A stretch of DNA of 64,000 nt from Anaerolineaceae bacterium (GTDB taxonomy: Bacteria > Chloroflexota > Anaerolineae > Anaerolineales > Anaerolineaceae): NCBI GenBank assembly GCA_029265815.1, contig JAJUGU010000001.1:1-64000 (forward strand), read 5' to 3'. The notes beneath the pieces are model-generated. The model was not told where the DNA came from and searched no databases. It worked only from the letters and a program-made list of their open reading frames with translations. The position numbers and the translations under genes were made by a program. Below, one piece after another: positions 53,488 through 62,680 of this stretch (the stretch's first letter is position 1; the number at the start of each line of letters is the position of its first letter).

Positions 53488-53640
53488 GCATAGCGCATGG
53501 GCCAGATTACATCTGGTTGACGAGGATGAGGGTTCTCTGCCTCGAGGCAGAGTTAACCGGTGACGCCGGGAAAATCGAAAGATCAGCGGATGCCCTCCAA
53601 GCCATACAGGCTTGAACTTTCCAACAAATGAAAAGAAAAA
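53488..53640 (+). ncRNA. glmS ribozyme (glucosamine-6-phosphate-activated)
   Basis: Conserved core read directly: cleavage context AGCGC at 53492-53496 (cut between A53492 and G53493), P1 hairpin CCAGA/TCTGG, TTGACGAGG (53517-53525), GAGGG pairing with CCCTC, AATCGA, and CAGCGGATGCCC (53584-53595). It lies directly upstream of glmS, where GlcN6P-triggered self-cleavage lowers expression. Between GAGGG and AATCGA it holds about 40 extra bases with two small stems (CTCTGCC/GGCAGAG and CCGG/CCGG) where known ribozymes have only a few. Confidence 0.9.
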
Positions 53641-53692
53641 CATCAGAGATATTTCCTCTCTGCATTAATACCCAAAATCATTGGAGGAATAT

Positions 53693-55534
53693 ATGTGTGG
53701 TATTGTCGGTTATATCGGCGAAAAAAATGCAACACCGATCATTTTGAATGGTCTAAAAAAACTCGAATACCGCGGTTATGATTCTGCGGGGCTCGCAGTT
53801 CTCACTAATGGGCATATCGAAGTCAGGCGAGATGCCGGAAAGCTCAAAAACCTCGAACAATTAATAATGGAAATGCCCGTTTCTGGCAAAATGGGCATTG
53901 GGCATACCCGCTGGGCGACGCATGGTGAACCTACTGCCAGAAACGCTCATCCACACCTTAGCAGTTCTGGCGAGGTTGTTGTGGTGCATAATGGGATTGT
54001 TGAAAATTTCATCGAACTAAAAGAAGAACTGCTGGCGGATGGCTTGAAATTTCAATCAGATACAGACACTGAAACGATTGTTCTGCTAGTCGAAAAATAC
54101 CTTAAAGGAGTCAATGATCTGGAAACTGCAGTTCGAAAAACTCTAGAGCGGTTAAAAGGAGCTCATGGAATTGTAGTGTTTTCGGCGAAGGAGCCTGATA
54201 AAATCATTGCAGCGCGTATTGGCAACGCAGGTGGTGTCGTGATCGGACTGGGTGAAGGGGAGAACTACATTGCATCTGATATTCCAGCTATTCTAGAGCA
54301 CACACGAAAGTTGATCTTCCTTGAGTCAAGACAAATGGCGATTGTTACCAAAGAAAAAATTGAAGTTTCCACTATCGAAGGTAAACCTCTGGCACCACAA
54401 ATCTCTTCAGTGGCATGGGATCCAATTTCAGCTGAAAAGGGAGAATACCGGCATTTCATGCAAAAAGAGATCCATGAGCAGGTTCGGTCCTTGACCGATA
54501 CTCTGGCTGGAAGAGTGGATTTCGAAGAGGGACGCATTCGTCTACCTCAGTTAAACCTTACAGCCGAACAGGCAAACGACATCCAAAAGATCATCTTAAC
54601 AGCATGCGGCACGGCGTCTTATGCAGGTATGGTTGGACGGATTCTTATTGAGCGGATTGCAAGAATACCGGCCATGCTGGAAATTGCCTCGGAATTTCGT
54701 TACTCAGATCCGATTGTTGATGAAAAAACGACGGTTCTGGCAATCAGCCAATCAGGTGAAACAGCCGACACTTTGGCCGCAATGGAAGAAGCTCGCAAGA
54801 AGGGAGCAAAGCTCTGGTCAATCGTTAATGCTATTGGTTCTCAGGCAATGCGCATTGCGGATGGTTACATCTCTATGCAAACTGGACCAGAAATTGGGGT
54901 AGCATCAACCAAAGCATTCACAGCCCCTCTAGTTGATTTATATATGTTAGCGATACTTCTAGCAGATCTAAGAGGAACGATCACCCCTGAATATCGAAAA
55001 CAGTTAGTTGATGATTTGCGCCTTGTTCCTGAACTGGCGGGACGTTGCCTTGATCGAGAATCAGAAGTGGAAGAGACTGCTCGCCTTTTAAAGGATACAA
55101 GAGATATGCTCTTCCTTGGACGCGGAATCAATATGCCAATCGCGTTTGAGGGTGCACTCAAATTAAAAGAGATTTCATACATACATGCAGAGGCCTATGC
55201 TGCTGGCGAGATGAAACATGGACCGATTGCTTTAATTGATAAGGATATGCCGGTGTTGGCCATTGCTATAAAGGACCCCTGGTACGAGAAAATGATTTCG
55301 CAAATTGAACAGGCAAAAGCAAGGGGCGGAATTGTGGTGGCAGTGGCAACGGAAGGCGATGAAAGAGTAGCCTCTCTTGTTGACCGCGTATTGTGGGTAC
55401 CTGAAGTACCCTGGATGCTCAGTCCTGTGATCACGGTTATCCCGCTGCAAATTCTGGCATATCACATTGCATCGCTGCGTGGATTAGATATCGATCAACC
55501 TAGAAATCTGGCAAAATCAGTAACGGTTGAGTGA
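53693..55534 (+). CDS. glmS: Glutamine--fructose-6-phosphate aminotransferase (isomerizing)
   Basis: 613 residues. N-terminal Ntn glutaminase with the nucleophile Cys2 exposed after Met removal (MCGIVGYIG), GHTRWATHG, HNGIVENF; two C-terminal SIS domains (about 285-610), with ACGTASYAG, SQSGETADT and C-terminal RNLAKSVTVE. It makes glucosamine 6-phosphate for peptidoglycan. The start at 53693 is fixed by Cys2 and by GGAGG just upstream. Controlled by the ribozyme in its leader. Confidence 0.97.
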   Translation: MCGIVGYIGEKNATPIILNGLKKLEYRGYDSAGLAVLTNGHIEVRRDAGKLKNLEQLIMEMPVSGKMGIGHTRWATHGEPTARNAHPHLSSSGEVVVVHNGIVENFIELKEELLADGLKFQSDTDTETIVLLVEKYLKGVNDLETAVRKTLERLKGAHGIVVFSAKEPDKIIAARIGNAGGVVIGLGEGENYIASDIPAILEHTRKLIFLESRQMAIVTKEKIEVSTIEGKPLAPQISSVAWDPISAEKGEYRHFMQKEIHEQVRSLTDTLAGRVDFEEGRIRLPQLNLTAEQANDIQKIILTACGTASYAGMVGRILIERIARIPAMLEIASEFRYSDPIVDEKTTVLAISQSGETADTLAAMEEARKKGAKLWSIVNAIGSQAMRIADGYISMQTGPEIGVASTKAFTAPLVDLYMLAILLADLRGTITPEYRKQLVDDLRLVPELAGRCLDRESEVEETARLLKDTRDMLFLGRGINMPIAFEGALKLKEISYIHAEAYAAGEMKHGPIALIDKDMPVLAIAIKDPWYEKMISQIEQAKARGGIVVAVATEGDERVASLVDRVLWVPEVPWMLSPVITVIPLQILAYHIASLRGLDIDQPRNLAKSVTVE

Positions 55535-55552
55535 GGTAACTTTCTAACAATA

Positions 55553-55584
55553 CATCGCCTGAAAATCAAATCAGGCGATTTTTT
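55553..55584 (+). terminator. Terminator after glmS
   Basis: ATCGCCTGA-AAATCAAA... stem with TCAGGCGAT followed by TTTTTT. Confidence 0.92.
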
Positions 55585-55741
55585 ATATATAAGATGATGG
55601 TTCATTCGTTTTATTCTGAAAAATGGTAGATGAAAGAGTATTCGAGACCTTAGAATACTATGCTACAATTCGTGAAGTGTGCAGGTTTTTAAATGGTGAA
55701 ATTAACAATTAATCCGGAAATCGAACGGGATAATAAACTAC

Positions 55742-56071
55742 ATGTTCAACACCGACACTGAATTACTTTTCCCCACCCGAGTGATACCAGCATTGCGTAA
55801 TTTACGAGGTGAAGAGTGGAAGCAATTAATCGATCGGTTGATCACCTTGAATGCCGATAATCTGGATCTGGTGGCTTTTACTGCGATGATCGCAAAACTT
55901 GCCAGCTGCAATGCCTGCAATGCGGATTCTTTCAGAGCAATGCGCGGTTGTACCCAATGCGCCCGTTTAATTATTCGAAGGTATAAAGGCTCAGATCACG
56001 ATTTAATCGAACTCTTTAATAATTCTCGACAAGAAGTTAAAGAGTATTTCAGGAAAATTACGAATGAATAG
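55742..56071 (+). CDS. Small Cys4 protein, unknown
   Basis: 109 residues with two CxxC pairs (C56-x2-C59, C70-x2-C73) in a helical context (SCNACNADSF, GCTQCARL), a likely zinc or Fe-S site. SD is weak. It precedes the RicT/PSP1 gene by 87 bases. I recognise no family. Confidence 0.7.
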   Translation: MFNTDTELLFPTRVIPALRNLRGEEWKQLIDRLITLNADNLDLVAFTAMIAKLASCNACNADSFRAMRGCTQCARLIIRRYKGSDHDLIELFNNSRQEVKEYFRKITNE

Positions 56072-56158
56072 AAAGTATCCCACAAGGGTATGTATTGAGA
56101 ATCTAAATCCTTTTATTAAATAATCCTATCCAGTTCTCTGGGTGAATAAGAAAGTGTA

Positions 56159-57082
56159 ATGAGTATGGAAGAAAATAAACCTCAAAAAATTGTTGGTGTC
56201 CGCTTTTCAAAAGTTGGAAAAATCTACCATTTTGACGCTACAAAAATTGATAATTTACGCCTTGGAGATATCGCTGTCGTTGAAACCAGCCGTGGTTGGC
56301 AACTGGGAGAAGTGATTCTCTTTGTAGACAATCCTGAGAAACCTGCCGAGGGAGGGTGGAAGCCAATCAATCGGTTAGCAACCCCCAGGGATTTGATTCA
56401 ATGGCAATCTTGGCAGGCAAAGCAGTCAGAAGTAGTGGAAGAATGTTTTAAACGGGTCAAGGAATTAAAACTCGTTGGGATTAAAGTTGTTTCGAGTGAG
56501 TACAGTTTCGACGGCTCGAAATTGACGATTCTGTTTAGCAGTGATTCTGAGGAAAAAGCGGAATTAAAATCCCTTCGTACTGATATGCAAAAAAAATATG
56601 CCCCAGCTCAAGTCGAACTGCGACAGATCGGACCGCGAGATGTGGCGAAAATCATGGGTGGAATGGGTGCCTGTGGTCTGGAATGCAGATGCTGTTCCAA
56701 ATACATTACTGAATTCAGCTCCATATCTATTAAAATGGCAAAAGAACAGGGAATCTCACTTACCCCCACTGAAATCACTGGAATGTGCGGCAGGCTGAGA
56801 TGCTGTTTGATCTACGAATACGAGAATTACCTCGAAGCCAGAAAAACGCTCCCGAAAAAGAACAAACAAGTGATCACCCCGAATGGTCAAGGAAAAGTGA
56901 TTGATGTTTACCCGATGAGAGAGGCTATTCTGGTTGAGTTGCCTGAAATTGGCCGACGCGAGTTTCACAAAGATGAGGTGACACTGGTAGAAGAGATGGA
57001 GGTTCTCGAAAAAGCTGCTAAGGATTTTGTGCAGAAACAGGGCGGAGGTGATTGTGAGACATGCAGCCAGAAGAACCTTTAA
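56159..57082 (+). CDS. PSP1 domain protein (RicT/YaaT-like)
   Basis: 307 residues. PSP1 domain (about 60-145) and the conserved Cys clusters GACGLECRCCSKY and TGMCGRLRCCLIYEYENY. RicT of B. subtilis forms the Fe-S Y-complex that affects RNase Y and mRNA maturation; a similar RNA-processing role is plausible. The C-terminus has a further CETC. SD is weak. It overlaps the PIG-L gene by 22 bases. Confidence 0.88.
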   Translation: MSMEENKPQKIVGVRFSKVGKIYHFDATKIDNLRLGDIAVVETSRGWQLGEVILFVDNPEKPAEGGWKPINRLATPRDLIQWQSWQAKQSEVVEECFKRVKELKLVGIKVVSSEYSFDGSKLTILFSSDSEEKAELKSLRTDMQKKYAPAQVELRQIGPRDVAKIMGGMGACGLECRCCSKYITEFSSISIKMAKEQGISLTPTEITGMCGRLRCCLIYEYENYLEARKTLPKKNKQVITPNGQGKVIDVYPMREAILVELPEIGRREFHKDEVTLVEEMEVLEKAAKDFVQKQGGGDCETCSQKNL

Positions 57083-57822
57083 TGCGTATTTGTGAGAATC
57101 CTGAAGGTTGGAAAGAAAAGAAAAAAATTCTGGTTATTCTGGCGCATCCAGATGACCCTGAATTTTTTTGTGGTGCAACGATAGCTAGATGGTGCGAACT
57201 GGGGCATGAGGTGAATTATTGCCTGATTACAAACGGCCAGCGTGGAGCTCAGGATTCTAAAGTTTCGGTGTCTGAAATTGAGCAAACACGCATTCGTGAA
57301 CAGAAATCTGCTGCCCAATTGTTAGGCGTTTCAAGTGTGAAATTTTTAGGTTTTATGGATGGTGACTTGATTCCGGACCTCGAGTTGCGAAGAGAAATCA
57401 TTCGAGAAATTCGCCTGGCTAAACCAAATATTATTGTCACTTGTGATCCACAGAACCTATTTCCAGCTGAAAATCGTATTAATCACCCAGATCACCGCGC
57501 TGCCGGGCAGGTTGTAATCGACGCAGTATTCCCAAACGCGGGAAATTTCCACTATACAATCAAAAATGTGAATCATACGATATTAGAACCACACCAGGTG
57601 GAAGAAGTATGGCTTGCATTAACACATCAACCAAATCTAACCATGGAAGTTTCTGTTTATTTCAATAAAAAAGTAGAAGCGATTACTTGCCATGAGTCTC
57701 AACTCAATGAGACCCCTGATAAGTTTCGAGAAAAGTATCGTTTACGTTGGGAACCTGATCCTGAAGACGGGCGATTGAAATACTTTGAGAAATTTAAAAG
57801 AATCCAGCTAGTTAATAAATAA
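57061..57822 (+). CDS. PIG-L/LmbE-family deacetylase
   Basis: 253 residues. Zinc motif AHPDDPE at the N-terminus and the distal NHPDHRAAG typical of de-N-acetylases acting on GlcNAc conjugates (MshB, BshB, PIG-L). An upstream start (57061) follows GGAGGTGA by about 10 bases; an alternative ATG at 57082 overlaps the RicT stop (TAATG). Soluble. The substrate is unknown. Confidence 0.88.
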   Translation: MQPEEPLMRICENPEGWKEKKKILVILAHPDDPEFFCGATIARWCELGHEVNYCLITNGQRGAQDSKVSVSEIEQTRIREQKSAAQLLGVSSVKFLGFMDGDLIPDLELRREIIREIRLAKPNIIVTCDPQNLFPAENRINHPDHRAAGQVVIDAVFPNAGNFHYTIKNVNHTILEPHQVEEVWLALTHQPNLTMEVSVYFNKKVEAITCHESQLNETPDKFREKYRLRWEPDPEDGRLKYFEKFKRIQLVNK

Positions 57823-57871
57823 ACTGATTAATAAGATTATATATTATCAATAACAATGATAGATATCATCG

Positions 57872-57900
57872 TTGACTTTTTGTATTGATTCTGGTAAACT
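57872..57900 (+). promoter_or_regulatory. Promoter of the FadR-type regulator/korAB unit
   Basis: TTGACT, 17 bp, TAAACT, 37 bases before the regulator ATG. Confidence 0.65.
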
Positions 57901-57937
57901 TTAATCATCGGAATAATCATATTAATAATGAGTTCTT

Positions 57938-58639
57938 ATGGTTGGATCCTCATCATCAAAATCAAGTTTATCCGAGTTTCTTCGATATCTGGCTGAAATC
58001 CCTGAAAAAGGTGATCAGCGAATTCCTCCCTTAAATGAACTCAGTCATCAATTGGGTTTAAGTGTTGCAACCTTGCGAGAGCAATTGGAGGTTGCTCGAA
58101 TATTAGGTGTGGTAGAAGTAAAACCCAAGGCGGGTATTCGAAAACTTCCATATGATTTTCGGCCAGCGCTTATTACCAGCCTCGAGTATGCTGTGGAAGC
58201 TGGATCGTTTTCATTTCAAATGTTCTCAGATTTACGCAAGCATCTCGAAACAGCTTATTTTATTGAAGCTGCACAATCATTAAATTCATCTGATATTGAA
58301 AGTCTGTCTGATCTCGTAAAGTCAGCCCAGGAAAAAATTTCTCGTGTCCCAGGACAGGTTCCAGTTAGTGAACATAAAAAATTTCATCTATTGATGTACA
58401 CGAAATTAAATAATCCTTATCTTTCTGGCTTCTTCGAAGCATTTTGGGAGGTTTATCGGATTGCTGGATTAGAGATTTATCCCGACATTACTTATGCTGA
58501 ACGAGTTTGGCAATATCATGCTCGTATTATCGAACAGATAAAAATTGGTAATTATTCACAAGGTTTAAAGTACCTGGTTGAACACATGGAACTGGTTAAC
58601 CAGAGGGTAAAGGAACCTCCCAGGTTATCGTTTGAATAA
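57938..58639 (+). CDS. GntR-family regulator, FadR subfamily (FCD domain)
   Basis: 233 residues. N-terminal winged HTH (about 8-68, NELSHQLGLSVATLREQL) and a C-terminal all-helical FCD domain (about 80-225) with metal-site histidines in EHKKFH, YHARIIEQ and LVEHMELV. FCD regulators sense small organic acids. It sits immediately upstream of korAB, so it probably controls it and itself. The wing of the HTH is slightly degenerate compared with FadR. Confidence 0.87.
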   Translation: MVGSSSSKSSLSEFLRYLAEIPEKGDQRIPPLNELSHQLGLSVATLREQLEVARILGVVEVKPKAGIRKLPYDFRPALITSLEYAVEAGSFSFQMFSDLRKHLETAYFIEAAQSLNSSDIESLSDLVKSAQEKISRVPGQVPVSEHKKFHLLMYTKLNNPYLSGFFEAFWEVYRIAGLEIYPDITYAERVWQYHARIIEQIKIGNYSQGLKYLVEHMELVNQRVKEPPRLSFE

Positions 58640-58664
58640 TCTCATTCTTGGAGCACATTCGTTT

Positions 58665-60479
58665 ATGAATCTGAATCGTATGATAGAGAATGATTTTTGC
58701 ATCACTTTTAGTACTATAAATGGATCTGGAAGTGCTACAGCAAATATCACACTCATGCGCGCTCTATTCCGTATGGGGATCCCTGTTTCTGGGAAAAATA
58801 TCTTTCCATCCAATATTCAAGGTCAGCCAACATGGTTCACCCTTCGATTAAGCAAAGATGGATACCTGGCAAGAGTACAAGAAGACGATATTGTTGTGGC
58901 AATGAATCCTAGTACGATTGGCAAGGATATTGATGCATTGGTGTCGGGTGGTGTATTGCTAATCCCAGATGATTTCAAGATTAATGGTGAAATCAGAACA
59001 GATATTGTTTTATATCGTATGCCCGTTCGAAAATTAATCAGAGAAGCCAATGTTTCACCGCAGCTGCGTGATTATGTTGCCAACATGGTTTATGTAGGGG
59101 TACTTGCGCATCTGTTAAAAATCGATATGGATAAGATCTACCAGGCACTTGATTTCCATTTCAAGAGTAACCAGAAGGCGATTAATACAAATTTTGATGT
59201 TGTCAAAGCCGCTTTTGAGTGGGCGACTGAAAACCTGGAAAAAAAGGATCGTTATATCACTGCTCCAATGAAAGGTACCGAGGATTACATCATGACCGAT
59301 GGAAATACCGCGGCAGCATTGGGGTCCATTTATGGCGGGATGCAATTTGCTGCATGGTATCCTATCACTCCAGCGACCAGCCTGGCTGAAACATTGAATG
59401 AATATTTACCAAAGTTGCGTATTGACGAAGCAACTGGTAAAGAGACTTATGCCGTAGTTCAAGCTGAAGATGAGCTGGCTGCCATTGGTATGGCGATTGG
59501 TGCAGGGTGGGGAGGGCTGCGGGCAATGACTTCCACGTCAGGTCCCGGTTTATCACTGATGACCGAATACTTAGGGCTGGCTTACTATGCTGAAGTGCCG
59601 GTTGTCGTTTGGGATGTGCAGCGTGTTGGTCCGAGCACGGGGATGCCAACCCGTACCTCACAGGGTGATCTGACCATGGTCAATTTCATTAGTCATGGCG
59701 ACTCTCAAATGATCATTCTGATTCCTGGTTCAGTCAATGAATGTTTTGAATTTGGCTGGAGAGCCTTTGATTTTGCAGAGCGTTTTCAAACACCAGTGAT
59801 TGTTTTATCAGATCTTGATTTCGGGATGAATCAATGGATAACCAAGAAATTTGATTATCCGGATCTACCGATGGATCGAGGCAAGGTTCTCTGGGAAGAC
59901 GACCTTGAAAAAATGCTTGAGAAGAATAATGGTGTTTGGGGAAGATACCTGGATATTGACGGAGATGGAATCCCATACCGCACGGTTGTTGGTAATCAGC
60001 ATCCGAAGAGCGGATATTTTACCCGCGGGACGAGTCATGACGAATTTGCTAATTACTCTGAAGACAGTGTAGTATGGGAAGAGGTTTTCGCTCGAATAGC
60101 CAAAAAATTTGACACCGCCAAGAAAGAATTGCCCAAACCTGAAATTCTTCTGCAGCCTGGAGCTGAAGTGGGTATCATCTCTTCTGGCTCAGCGGATCCT
60201 GCAGTAATCGAAGCACGGGATCTGTTAAAAGCTGAAGGTTTAAGAACAGATTATCTACGAATCCGCAGTTTGCCATTTTCAGATGAAATCAAAAAATTTA
60301 TCGAGTCTCATAAAGAGGTATATGTTGTTGAGATCAATCGTGACGGTCAGCTTTTCCAGTTATTAACGATGGAATATCCAGATATTGCGAATAGACTTCG
60401 AAAGGCTGCGCATATGGATGGACTTCCACTGACTGCAAAATGGATAAAGAATAAAGTATTGGCAAAGGAGGAGAAGTAA
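58665..60479 (+). CDS. korA: 2-oxoacid:ferredoxin oxidoreductase, gamma-alpha fusion
   Basis: 604 residues. N-terminal gamma-type domain (about 10-180, INGSGSATANITLMRALFRM) fused to the alpha (PYR) domain (about 215-600; YPITPATSLAE, QAEDELAAIGMAIGAGWGG, TSTSGPGLSLM). With KorB it oxidises a 2-oxoacid (2-oxoglutarate, pyruvate or branched-chain) to acyl-CoA and reduces ferredoxin. A TTG at 58632 overlaps the regulator; the ATG at 58665 is preferred, although GGAG is 11 bases upstream, and 58680 is also possible. The acid specificity is not clear. Confidence 0.9.
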   Translation: MNLNRMIENDFCITFSTINGSGSATANITLMRALFRMGIPVSGKNIFPSNIQGQPTWFTLRLSKDGYLARVQEDDIVVAMNPSTIGKDIDALVSGGVLLIPDDFKINGEIRTDIVLYRMPVRKLIREANVSPQLRDYVANMVYVGVLAHLLKIDMDKIYQALDFHFKSNQKAINTNFDVVKAAFEWATENLEKKDRYITAPMKGTEDYIMTDGNTAAALGSIYGGMQFAAWYPITPATSLAETLNEYLPKLRIDEATGKETYAVVQAEDELAAIGMAIGAGWGGLRAMTSTSGPGLSLMTEYLGLAYYAEVPVVVWDVQRVGPSTGMPTRTSQGDLTMVNFISHGDSQMIILIPGSVNECFEFGWRAFDFAERFQTPVIVLSDLDFGMNQWITKKFDYPDLPMDRGKVLWEDDLEKMLEKNNGVWGRYLDIDGDGIPYRTVVGNQHPKSGYFTRGTSHDEFANYSEDSVVWEEVFARIAKKFDTAKKELPKPEILLQPGAEVGIISSGSADPAVIEARDLLKAEGLRTDYLRIRSLPFSDEIKKFIESHKEVYVVEINRDGQLFQLLTMEYPDIANRLRKAAHMDGLPLTAKWIKNKVLAKEEK

Positions 60480-60481
60480 AA

Positions 60482-61528
60482 ATGACCGCACCTTCATCTT
60501 CGACTACACAAATAACAAACCAAGTTGGTTTGACCAAGGCCGATTATAAGGGCGCACCTTCTACGCTTTGTCAGGGATGTGGGCATAATGGTATTGCAGC
60601 TCAAATTGTTACTGCGTGTTATGAAATGAACCTGCTGCCCGAAAAAGTAGTCAAGTTTAGTGGTATTGGCTGTTCCAGCAAAAGTCCTACCTATTTTTTA
60701 GGTCGTTCTTTTAGTTTTAACGGTCTTCATGGAAGAATGCCTTCACTGGCCTTAGGAGCCCTTTTTGCAGATCACACATTAGAAGCGATCGGTTTGAGTG
60801 GCGATGGAGATACGGCGAGTATCGGGCTCGGGCAGTTCAAACACCTGGTGCGTCGAAATTTACCAATGGTATACATTGTTGAGAATAACGGTGTCTACGG
60901 TTTGACCAAAGGACAGTTTTCAGCCACCGCAGAAAAAGGGTTATACCTGAAAAAACAGGGAACAAATCCATTCTTACCAATTGATATTGCTATGGAAGCG
61001 CTGGTTTCAGGCGCAACTTTTGTAGCGCGATCATTTGCTGGTGATCCAAAGCAGGTAAAGGAGTTGATTAAAGCTGCCATTGCTCACGATGGAATTGCAG
61101 TTATCGATATTATCAGTCCATGCGTTACTTTTCACAATCATGAAAATTCGTTTCACTCATATTCATTTGGTAAAGTTCACGAAGAACCACTTCACGAAAT
61201 TTCGCTCGTTCTGGCACGCGAAGAAATCACCGTGGATGACTTTGAAACGGGTGAAGTGCGTGAAGTAACCATGCATGATGGCAGCACGGTTATTCTTAAG
61301 AAACTTGAGAATGAATATGATCCGACTGATAAGTGGCAGGCTTTACGCACGCTCGAGGAAGCCGCGAATAACAACTGGTTGTTAACTGGTCTGCTCTATG
61401 TCGAACCAAACGCGCCGACACTTTTTGATAAATACAACCTGCCAGACACTCCATTGAATCGGCTGCCTGCAGAAAAACTCCGACCAGTCAGAGAGACACT
61501 CGAAAAAATCAATGCGATGATGTTCTGA
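60482..61528 (+). CDS. korB: 2-oxoacid:ferredoxin oxidoreductase beta subunit
   Basis: 348 residues with the TPP-binding motif LSGDGDTASIGLGQ...VENNGVYGLTKGQ and the Cys motifs CQGCGHNG and GIGCSSKSPTY. It pairs with KorA; GGAGG precedes the ATG, and the genes are 2 bases apart. No separate ferredoxin-type delta subunit is present. Convergent with the GNAT-like gene. Confidence 0.92.
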   Translation: MTAPSSSTTQITNQVGLTKADYKGAPSTLCQGCGHNGIAAQIVTACYEMNLLPEKVVKFSGIGCSSKSPTYFLGRSFSFNGLHGRMPSLALGALFADHTLEAIGLSGDGDTASIGLGQFKHLVRRNLPMVYIVENNGVYGLTKGQFSATAEKGLYLKKQGTNPFLPIDIAMEALVSGATFVARSFAGDPKQVKELIKAAIAHDGIAVIDIISPCVTFHNHENSFHSYSFGKVHEEPLHEISLVLAREEITVDDFETGEVREVTMHDGSTVILKKLENEYDPTDKWQALRTLEEAANNNWLLTGLLYVEPNAPTLFDKYNLPDTPLNRLPAEKLRPVRETLEKINAMMF

Positions 61529-61547
61529 TCAGGGTGTTCGAAGTAGT

Positions 61548-62660
61548 TTATATGAATTTTTGGTATGTTCGGTGAATTTTTGTAATCGTTACACCTAAGT
61601 TCTGCATATCTGACTTGCTGCGGAAGTTGCGTTCATCTACTTGAACCACTTCCGCTTTTTTAAGCCTTGGACTGCTTAGAACTTTATCCAGTTCAGAATA
61701 GAGTAAGACATTACCACCTAGACCCTGGTATTGTGGCAATAGACCTATTCCGTTCAGGTCTACAACGGTAGGATGTTTTTTTTCAATCGAGAGAGCCAGC
61801 CAGCCAAAAGGAAACAAATGACCACCACATTTCTTCAATGATTTGTTAATATTCGGATAAGCAATAATAAAACCAGCAATATCTCCATTATGCAGTATCA
61901 ATTTTATAAATCTCGGGTCGGCGATGGCCAGTATGTTGCGTGAGATCATCTCAAATTCTTCTGAAGTGGAAGGATAGTAATTTGGATTCGACGCAAATGC
62001 TGCATGATGTACATCGTCAATTTTAGAAATCCAGGGAACAATTTCTGAAAGCGTTTGAAAACTGATGACCTGAAAATTCCCTCTTGCCATCACTTTTTTG
62101 GCGATTTCATGAATCACTGGATCGGGATGTTTGTCGAGTATACCGGAGTAATGGTCGAAGGCCTTGCTATAACCGCAAGATTCGATCAATGGACCGTAAT
62201 AAGAATGATTGTATGGTATTCCCATAGCAGGAAGAGTATCGAATCCTTCCACAAGAATTCCTATCCCGCTTGAGCGGAGGAATCCGCGAGCTCCAAGTAT
62301 CGATTTTAGACCACGCTTCTGGCTCCAGTCTTCAATAGCGTCGAACAATCTGGCTGCAACCTGTTGATCTTCGATGCAATCAAAGTAATAGAAAAAAGCA
62401 GTTTCAGTATGATGAAACATGCAATAATTCTTGTTGTGGAGGATACAAATTCGTCCGAGGACTTCTTTTTTGGATTCCACAACAAAGAAATCAGCTTCTG
62501 AATGTACATAGAAAGGGTGATTCTTTTGGCTCATAACCCTTTCTATCTCACCAGGGAGGGGGGGGACCCAATATGAATTACCTCTGTAAAGTGAGTAAGA
62601 TAGTGATTTAAATTTGCGGCATTCAGATCGTTTATCTTTGACTAATTTTCGAGTTTCCAT
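61548..62660 (-). CDS. GNAT-like acyltransferase superfamily protein
   Basis: 370 residues, with a C-terminal GNAT-like half (about 230-365) with the acyl-CoA loop QYQGLGGNVLLYSEL. The N-terminal half (LYRGNSYWVPPLPGEIERV) is that of large uncharacterised GNAT-like proteins often seen in anaerobes. The substrate is unknown. Convergent with korB at 19 bases. Confidence 0.75.
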   Translation of the reverse strand: METRKLVKDKRSECRKFKSLSYSLYRGNSYWVPPLPGEIERVMSQKNHPFYVHSEADFFVVESKKEVLGRICILHNKNYCMFHHTETAFFYYFDCIEDQQVAARLFDAIEDWSQKRGLKSILGARGFLRSSGIGILVEGFDTLPAMGIPYNHSYYGPLIESCGYSKAFDHYSGILDKHPDPVIHEIAKKVMARGNFQVISFQTLSEIVPWISKIDDVHHAAFASNPNYYPSTSEEFEMISRNILAIADPRFIKLILHNGDIAGFIIAYPNINKSLKKCGGHLFPFGWLALSIEKKHPTVVDLNGIGLLPQYQGLGGNVLLYSELDKVLSSPRLKKAEVVQVDERNFRSKSDMQNLGVTITKIHRTYQKFI

Positions 62661-62680
62661 ATCCTCTGTTCGCTCTAGTC

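Noticed and set aside
55693-55761. 22-codon ORF overlapping the start of the Cys4 gene
   Set aside because: No SD and no recognisable feature; too short to support.
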